DNA from: Anaerolineales bacterium UBA6128
GTDB taxonomy: Bacteria > Chloroflexota > Anaerolineae > UBA1429
DNA: 9,159 nt
Direction of reading: 5' to 3'
Assembly (NCBI GenBank): GCA_002423325.1
Contig: DIVQ01000233.1
Location: 1-9,159, forward strand
Shown here: piece by piece, positions 6,219-9,159 of the stretch
How the letters are laid out: each line of letters opens with the position of its first letter
Position numbering within the stretch: the stretch's first letter is position 1
Made by a program: the position numbers and the translations under genes
Notes under the pieces: generated by a model
What the model was told of the DNA's origin: nothing
The model's input: only the letters and a program-made list of their open reading frames with translations
The model's database searches: none

Positions 6219-6838
6219 ACAAGCGCAAAGTCCTGCTGGTGCTCGCGGTGTTCGTGCTGCTGTTGTCCGGCTGCGACGTCGACGTCGAAGAGATCCGTCA
6301 GTTCGTCATCGAGATCGCGATGGACTGGGCCAGGGAGCACGCCCTCGAGGTCGGCAAGTACACCTTTACAGGCAGTTCGGGCAACGCCGAGGTCGACGCC
6401 GTGCTGGGCGCGCGCGACGTCATCACGAACCTCAACGCGGCCGACGATCTGATGCAGCAGGGACGCCAGGAGGGCGACCTGGACAAGATGGAGCAAGCCG
6501 TCGAGATGCGGCCGGGCGACTATACCTATCGCGTCTCTTACGCCACCGCCCTGCTGCAGAACGGCGACTCACAGTTGGCACAGGAAGAATTTGCAGCCGC
6601 AGACCAGGCCGTCGGTGACTATTCCGCCGATCACGCCCAGACGTACGCTACGCAGGGAATCGACGAGCTGGGCGCGCTGCGCCCCGGCTTTGAGAAGAAC
6701 GGCTTTGACAGCCCCGAGCAATGCCAGCTCTACTATGGGCGCATGGCCTACTTTTACGAGATCCGCATGGCCACCGGCGAGGCCTTTTTTGAGCAACAGC
6801 GCGATCACTATCTGGCTCTGAAAGGGTCCTGCCAGTAG
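6215..6838 (+). CDS. putative lipoprotein with TPR-like helical repeat
   Basis: A 207-residue protein of unknown function. It has a clear type II signal peptide: basic MNKRK, hydrophobic core VLLVLAVFVLLL, lipobox LSGC with the lipid-carrying Cys20, then acidic DVDVEE. The mature part is helical. Residues about 85-140, including VEMRPGDYTYRVSYATALLQ and LAQEEFAAADQAV, look like one or two TPR-type helix pairs, which usually bind peptides or proteins. Further cysteines occur near the C-terminus (PEQCQLYYG and the terminal SCQ). The strong SD GGGGAGGTGA (6201-6210) lies inside the end of the preceding gene and the ATGA overlap implies coupling. The lipoprotein call is strong; the TPR call is moderate. 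Confidence 0.85.
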   Translation: MNKRKVLLVLAVFVLLLSGCDVDVEEIRQFVIEIAMDWAREHALEVGKYTFTGSSGNAEVDAVLGARDVITNLNAADDLMQQGRQEGDLDKMEQAVEMRPGDYTYRVSYATALLQNGDSQLAQEEFAAADQAVGDYSADHAQTYATQGIDELGALRPGFEKNGFDSPEQCQLYYGRMAYFYEIRMATGEAFFEQQRDHYLALKGSCQ

Positions 6839-6873
6839 TCCGGACGGGCAAGCGCCGACGGTAGCGTGTACCT

Positions 6874-6904
6874 GCCGCGGACCCCTTTCAACGGGGTCCG
6901 CGGT
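6874..6904. repeat. perfect 11-bp inverted repeat between genes
   Basis: CCGCGGACCCC (6875-6885) and GGGGTCCGCGG (6893-6903) form a perfect stem with a 7-nt loop, plus a flanking G-U pair. A third CCGCGG lies at 6909-6914. The stem follows the lipoprotein stop by 36 nt but lacks a T-run on either strand. It could be an mRNA-stabilising or Rho-assisted end, or a copy of a mobile palindromic repeat. Confidence 0.5.
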
Positions 6905-6947
6905 GCAGCCGCGGCAGCCGGACGCGCGCCGACTGAGAGGACCCGCG

Positions 6948-7085
6948 ATGCAAGCAGACCTGATCGCGCCCTGCGAGATGAACTGCGCTCTGTGCGGCGC
7001 CCACCTTGCGCTGGTGCACGACCTGAACCACAAGGGCTTCCGGCGGGTGACCTGCCCAGGGTGCGTGCCGCGCGTCGACCCCTGA
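6948..7085 (+). pseudogene. truncated DUF3795-like cysteine-rich protein
   Basis: A 45-codon frame with a good SD (GAGAGG, 6935-6940, 7 nt from ATG). It encodes MQADLIAPCEMNCALCGAHL and ends at CPGCVPRVDP. This closely resembles the N-terminus of DUF3795 proteins, which begin with an IAPCGMNC.LC pattern and continue for roughly 60 more residues with additional cysteine motifs. Here Cys9, Cys13, Cys16, Cys36 and Cys39 could bind a metal, but the later cysteines are missing because a TGA stops the frame. The usual Gly after APC is Glu. It is most likely a decayed remnant; a functional short zinc-binding peptide is possible. An in-frame ATG at 6903 would overlap the palindrome and is less likely. 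Confidence 0.5.
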
Positions 7086-7189
7086 CGCGCGCCTACGGTC
7101 GCGATTTCCCCGACGAGGAGACGGCCGAGATTCTGTCGATTGAAGCGCTGCCAGAGTACCGCGCGCGTGTGGCGCGGCGCACCACCTGA
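7086..7189 (+). pseudogene. possible C-terminal gene remnant in another frame
   Basis: Just past the stop of the DUF3795-like fragment, a different frame reads TRAYGRDFPDEETAEILSIE and ALPEYRARVARRTT before a TGA at 7187-7189. The composition is protein-like (charged, amphipathic), yet no start codon or SD precedes it. It may be the tail of a second gene joined by a deletion to the fragment before it. I cannot name its family, and chance coding-like composition in GC-rich DNA is possible. Confidence 0.25.
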
Positions 7190-7235
7190 CCGGCGCGCCG
7201 CGCAGACGGACCCCGGCGCGCAGAAGGAACCAACC

Positions 7236-7829
7236 ATGGCCCTGAACTCTGAAAACGCCGCGAGCGTCGCCCGAGCCGAGTCCGCTGCAGACCCGCAGGA
7301 GTGGGTGGCGCGCTTGCCCATCTGGCGCAACAAAGTGGTGGTGCGCCAGCTTGCGGCGGTCTTTGTGATTCCGCTGCTCTTTCTCGCCCTGGTGCTGGCG
7401 ATCGTTCTCTGGCCGCCAGTGGGCGAGCAGTTCCTGACGCTCCTCAAGATCGTCGGCATCACCGGCGGCGTGTATCTTGTGCTGATGCTCCTGGGCACGG
7501 CGCTCATCGGGTTGGGCGGCTATGAGATGGTCTATCGTCTGGATGAGCGCGGGATCGGCGGGCGGCCGCATGGGCGCACCGCGAAAAGGAACCGCATCAT
7601 CAACACGTTGTTGATGCTCTCCGGACGCCCGTCCGCAATGGGCTCCGGCATGTTGGCGCAGTCGCGTCAGGCGGAATACGTCGCCTGGCGCGATGTCGAT
7701 CGCGCCGAGGGCGACTCAAAGCAGCGCACCGTCGCTCTGTACAAAGGCAGACGCGCCGTCATGGTAGTCGCCTGCGACGAGGCGCACTATGCGACTGTGC
7801 TGCAACGTGCGCAGAACGCCACCCGGTGA
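7236..7829 (+). CDS. two-helix membrane protein with a PH-like C-terminal domain
   Basis: A 197-residue protein without a recognised name. Residues 1-36 are cytoplasmic-looking and include DPQEWVARLPIWRNKVVVR. Two transmembrane helices follow at about 39-59 and 73-95. The C-terminal 100 residues carry a basic patch GRPHGRTAKRNR (109-120), a glycine-rich turn, then YVAWRDVDRAEGD (148-160) and beta-like strands ending in an alpha-helix. The W-R-D-V segment followed by strands and a helix resembles bacterial PH-like (YcxB/bPH type) membrane proteins. That is a resemblance, not a proven match. The ATG at 7236 has AAGGA 7 nt upstream. The frame is open upstream to 7140 but lacks a comparable SD. 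It lies 46 nt after the remnant and 4 nt before the next promoter. Confidence 0.78.
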   Translation: MALNSENAASVARAESAADPQEWVARLPIWRNKVVVRQLAAVFVIPLLFLALVLAIVLWPPVGEQFLTLLKIVGITGGVYLVLMLLGTALIGLGGYEMVYRLDERGIGGRPHGRTAKRNRIINTLLMLSGRPSAMGSGMLAQSRQAEYVAWRDVDRAEGDSKQRTVALYKGRRAVMVVACDEAHYATVLQRAQNATR

Positions 7830-7833
7830 ACCC

Positions 7834-7862
7834 TTGACCGCAACGCCGTTCCGTGCTAGACT
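7834..7862 (+). promoter_or_regulatory. promoter of the candidate RNA / rsgA leader
   Basis: TTGACC (7834-7839) is followed after 17 nt by TAGACT (7857-7862), which is preceded by TGC, an extended -10. Predicted start is near 7869. It lies right after the stop of the membrane protein gene, so transcription restarts here. Confidence 0.6.
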
Positions 7863-7895
7863 GCCCGCATCATCGTCGAAGGGGGGTCGGTTCAT

Positions 7896-7928
7896 ATGAC
7901 AATTGCTGAGAGGGCGATCACTCGTTAA
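7896..7928 (+). CDS. possible 10-residue leader peptide
   Basis: ATG at 7896 opens a tiny frame, MTIAERAITR, ending with TAA at 7926-7928. A purine run AAGGGGGG (7879-7886) lies 9 nt upstream and could serve as SD. It has two Thr and two Ile codons in ten but no run of one amino acid. The frame spans the region between the two arms of the proposed pseudoknot, so translating it would disturb the fold. Such short frames are common by chance. Confidence 0.25.
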   Translation: MTIAERAITR

Positions 7929-8024
7929 CCGAATAGGGGCGTAGCGGCGTGACGATGGGCGCATCGACGCCCAGCGGGCGCTATGCCATCCCCGAGTAAC
8001 CTTTCGTAAGAACTGTCTCTCTGC

Positions 8025-8052
8025 AGGACACCCGAACGGCGTGTCTTTTTTT
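8025..8052 (+). terminator. first intrinsic terminator upstream of rsgA
   Basis: AGGACAC (8025-8031) pairs with GTGTC plus TT (8041-8047), and an inner CC/GG pair closes the loop. A run of seven Ts spans 8046-8052. It ends the transcript from the promoter at 7834-7862 or attenuates read-through into rsgA. Confidence 0.75.
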
Positions 8053-8063
8053 GTGCCATCTTT

Positions 8064-8107
8064 GGCCGCAGGAACAGCCACACTGAGGCTGCTCTCTGCG
8101 GCCTTTT
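8064..8107 (+). terminator. second intrinsic terminator upstream of rsgA
   Basis: GGCCGCAG (8064-8071) pairs perfectly with CTGCGGCC (8096-8103). An inner CAGCC/GGCTG stem (8075-8079/8087-8091) closes a 7-nt loop, and TTTT (8104-8107) follows. It lies only 11 nt after the first terminator. Confidence 0.75.
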
Positions 8108-8142
8108 CGTATCCTCGGTGAACCGGGGAGAAGGGCAGGATG

Positions 8143-8202
8143 TGGTATGAAGGGCCTTGTGAATAGCAACAGATTCGATCCATCACCCAAACCACAAGAG
8201 GA
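8143..8202 (+). promoter_or_regulatory. possible rsgA promoter and RBS
   Basis: After the two terminators, TGG-TATGAA (8143-8151) resembles an extended -10 box, but no -35 hexamer is recognisable at the proper distance. AGAGGA (8197-8202) is a good SD, 5 nt before the rsgA ATG. If the extended -10 works, rsgA has its own start near 8158; otherwise it depends on read-through. Confidence 0.35.
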
Positions 8203-8207
8203 CACCA

Positions 8208-9159
8208 ATGCCAGAGATTCACGAATATGGCTATAGCCCTATCCCGGGTGTAGATGAAGCCAGTGTTGCACGCGTCGTCGCTGTGCACAAGGAACGTTAC
8301 GAGATCGCGTGCGCTCACGGCTTGACGTATGCACGCCTCAAGAGTTCAGTGTTTTACAGCGGAAAGGAGTATGTGGAATTCCCGACCACCGGCGACTTTG
8401 TGCGCATCCAGCACTACGACGGCGGCGACAGCCTGATCCTGGCCACGCTGGAGCGCCGGGCGGTCTTTACGCGGTGCGACCCCGACGGCGGTGAGCAGGC
8501 CGAGGCCGCCAACTTTGACCACGTTTTCATCCTGACGTCGCTCAACCAGGATTTCAACGCGCGACGTCTGGAGCGCTATCTCACGCTGGCTTGGCAGAGC
8601 GGCGCGGTGCCGGTGGTGGTGCTCACCAAGGCCGACCTGGTGGCCGATCCCAGCCCGCAGCTTGTGCAGGCCGAATCGCTCGCGATGGGCGTGGACGTGT
8701 TCGCGGTCAGCGCTCTGAGCGGCCTTGGGATGGAGCGATTGACCCGGTACCTCGTTCCGCGCGAGACGGTGGTCTTTCTGGGATCGTCGGGCGTGGGCAA
8801 GTCCAGCCTGATCAACGCGCTGGCGGGCGAGCAGGTCATGCGGGTGAAGGCCATCCGCGAGGACGACGCCAAGGGGCGGCACACCACCACACTGCGACGC
8901 CTGATCATGCTGCCGGGCGGCGCGATGGTCATTGACACGCCCGGGATGCGCCAGGTCGGCATGTGGGACGTGTCGACGGGCATCGGCGAGGCCTTCGCCG
9001 ACGTAGAGCAGTACCTGGGGCGCTGTCGTTTTACGGATTGCACGCACGGCAACGAGCCCGGCTGCGCGATCCGGGCCGCCCTCGCCGATGGCAGCCTGCC
9101 GGCCGAGCGCTGGCACGACTATCAGAAGCTCAAGCGCGAGGCCAAGTACAGCGACGACC
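8208..9159 (+). CDS. rsgA: ribosome small subunit-dependent GTPase A, C-terminus cut off
   Basis: 317 codons are present and the frame runs off the right edge. RsgA (YjeQ) is a cytoplasmic GTPase that helps 30S subunit maturation. Residues about 20-88 form the OB fold (ARVVAVHKERYEIACA ... GDFVRI). The GTPase domain shows the circularly permuted order that defines the family: G4 TKAD (140-143), G5 SAL (168-170), G1 GSSGVGKSS (192-200), G2 RHTTT (224-228), G3 DTPG (243-246). The zinc site Cys273, Cys278, His280 and Cys286 (GRCRFTDCTHGNEPGCAI) is complete. Only the last few tens of residues are missing. The ATG at 8208 is set by AGAGGA upstream. Its long upstream space with two terminators is unusual and may control it. 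Confidence 0.95.
   Translation, partial: MPEIHEYGYSPIPGVDEASVARVVAVHKERYEIACAHGLTYARLKSSVFYSGKEYVEFPTTGDFVRIQHYDGGDSLILATLERRAVFTRCDPDGGEQAEAANFDHVFILTSLNQDFNARRLERYLTLAWQSGAVPVVVLTKADLVADPSPQLVQAESLAMGVDVFAVSALSGLGMERLTRYLVPRETVVFLGSSGVGKSSLINALAGEQVMRVKAIREDDAKGRHTTTLRRLIMLPGGAMVIDTPGMRQVGMWDVSTGIGEAFADVEQYLGRCRFTDCTHGNEPGCAIRAALADGSLPAERWHDYQKLKREAKYSDD

Larger units (their letters stand above)
7869..8052 (+). ncRNA. candidate structured RNA or rsgA leader (unknown class)
   Basis: A transcript of about 184 nt is delimited by the promoter at 7834-7862 and the terminator at 8025-8052. Several helices are mutually compatible: ACTCG/CGAGT (7920-7924/7993-7997), GGG/CCC (7936-7938/7990-7992), GCGTAGCG/CGCTATGC (7939-7946/7979-7986, one G-U), and TGGGCG/CGCCCA (7956-7961/7968-7973, 6-nt loop). 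TCGGTT (7887-7892) can pair with AACCGA (7927-7932) in the internal loop, making a pseudoknot. I compared it from memory with TPP, cobalamin, SAM, FMN, c-di-GMP, fluoride, guanidine-I, ydaO, 6S, SRP RNA and tmRNA hallmarks and found no match. It could be a free small RNA or an attenuated 5' leader of rsgA. Confidence 0.45.

Noticed and set aside
7901..7913. A GCTGAGAGG segment resembling part of a TPP riboswitch.
   Set aside because: The remaining TPP elements (ACCTGAT and GGATAATGCC-type segments and the matching helices) are absent.

Overview
The window is about 9.2 kb of dense, GC-rich bacterial DNA. Promoters are recognisably sigma-70 like (TTGACA / TATAAT class), the tRNA gene encodes its own CCA end, and there is a long nucleotidyltransferase/phosphomannomutase-like fusion protein. 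Together with a corrinoid-type URO-D-like protein this suggests a Chloroflexota (Anaerolineae-like) genome. That is an inference from family resemblance; an actinobacterium or another high-GC phylum cannot be excluded. Nothing looks like a phage, transposon or CRISPR locus. Two genes run off the window: a URO-D-like gene on the left and rsgA on the right.

Left part (1-2600, all minus strand). A gamma-glutamyl hydrolase-like class I amidotransferase (peptidase C26 type) overlaps the glutamate racemase gene murI by four bases (ATGA), so the two are probably co-translated. Downstream lies the N-terminal part of a URO-D-like protein with its own promoter. The gap between murI and that gene holds a 20-bp tandem repeat just upstream of the promoter and decayed palindromic intergenic repeats.

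Middle (2601-5271). A divergent control region has two promoters on opposite strands whose -10 boxes overlap, and a candidate LacI-family operator. It feeds the left operon and, on the plus strand, an 832-residue protein: sugar nucleotidyltransferase, left-handed beta-helix, then a phosphomannomutase-like domain lacking its catalytic motifs. An 8-bp hairpin directly abuts the ribosome binding site of this gene.

Centre (5272-5555). After a cluster of GC-rich hairpins comes a compact tRNA-Asp(GTC) unit with promoter, tRNA and strong intrinsic terminator.

Right part (5556-9159, plus strand). A promoter drives a membrane-anchored protein and a lipoprotein that overlap by ATGA. Then come a perfect 11-bp palindrome, a truncated DUF3795-like cysteine-rich gene, and a two-helix membrane protein with a PH-like tail. 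The 378-bp space before rsgA is not empty. It has a good promoter, a 10-codon open frame, a set of mutually compatible helices including a possible pseudoknot, and two consecutive intrinsic terminators. This is the best candidate in the window for an undescribed element: either a stand-alone small RNA or an attenuated leader of rsgA. The window ends inside rsgA, the circularly permuted ribosome-assembly GTPase.
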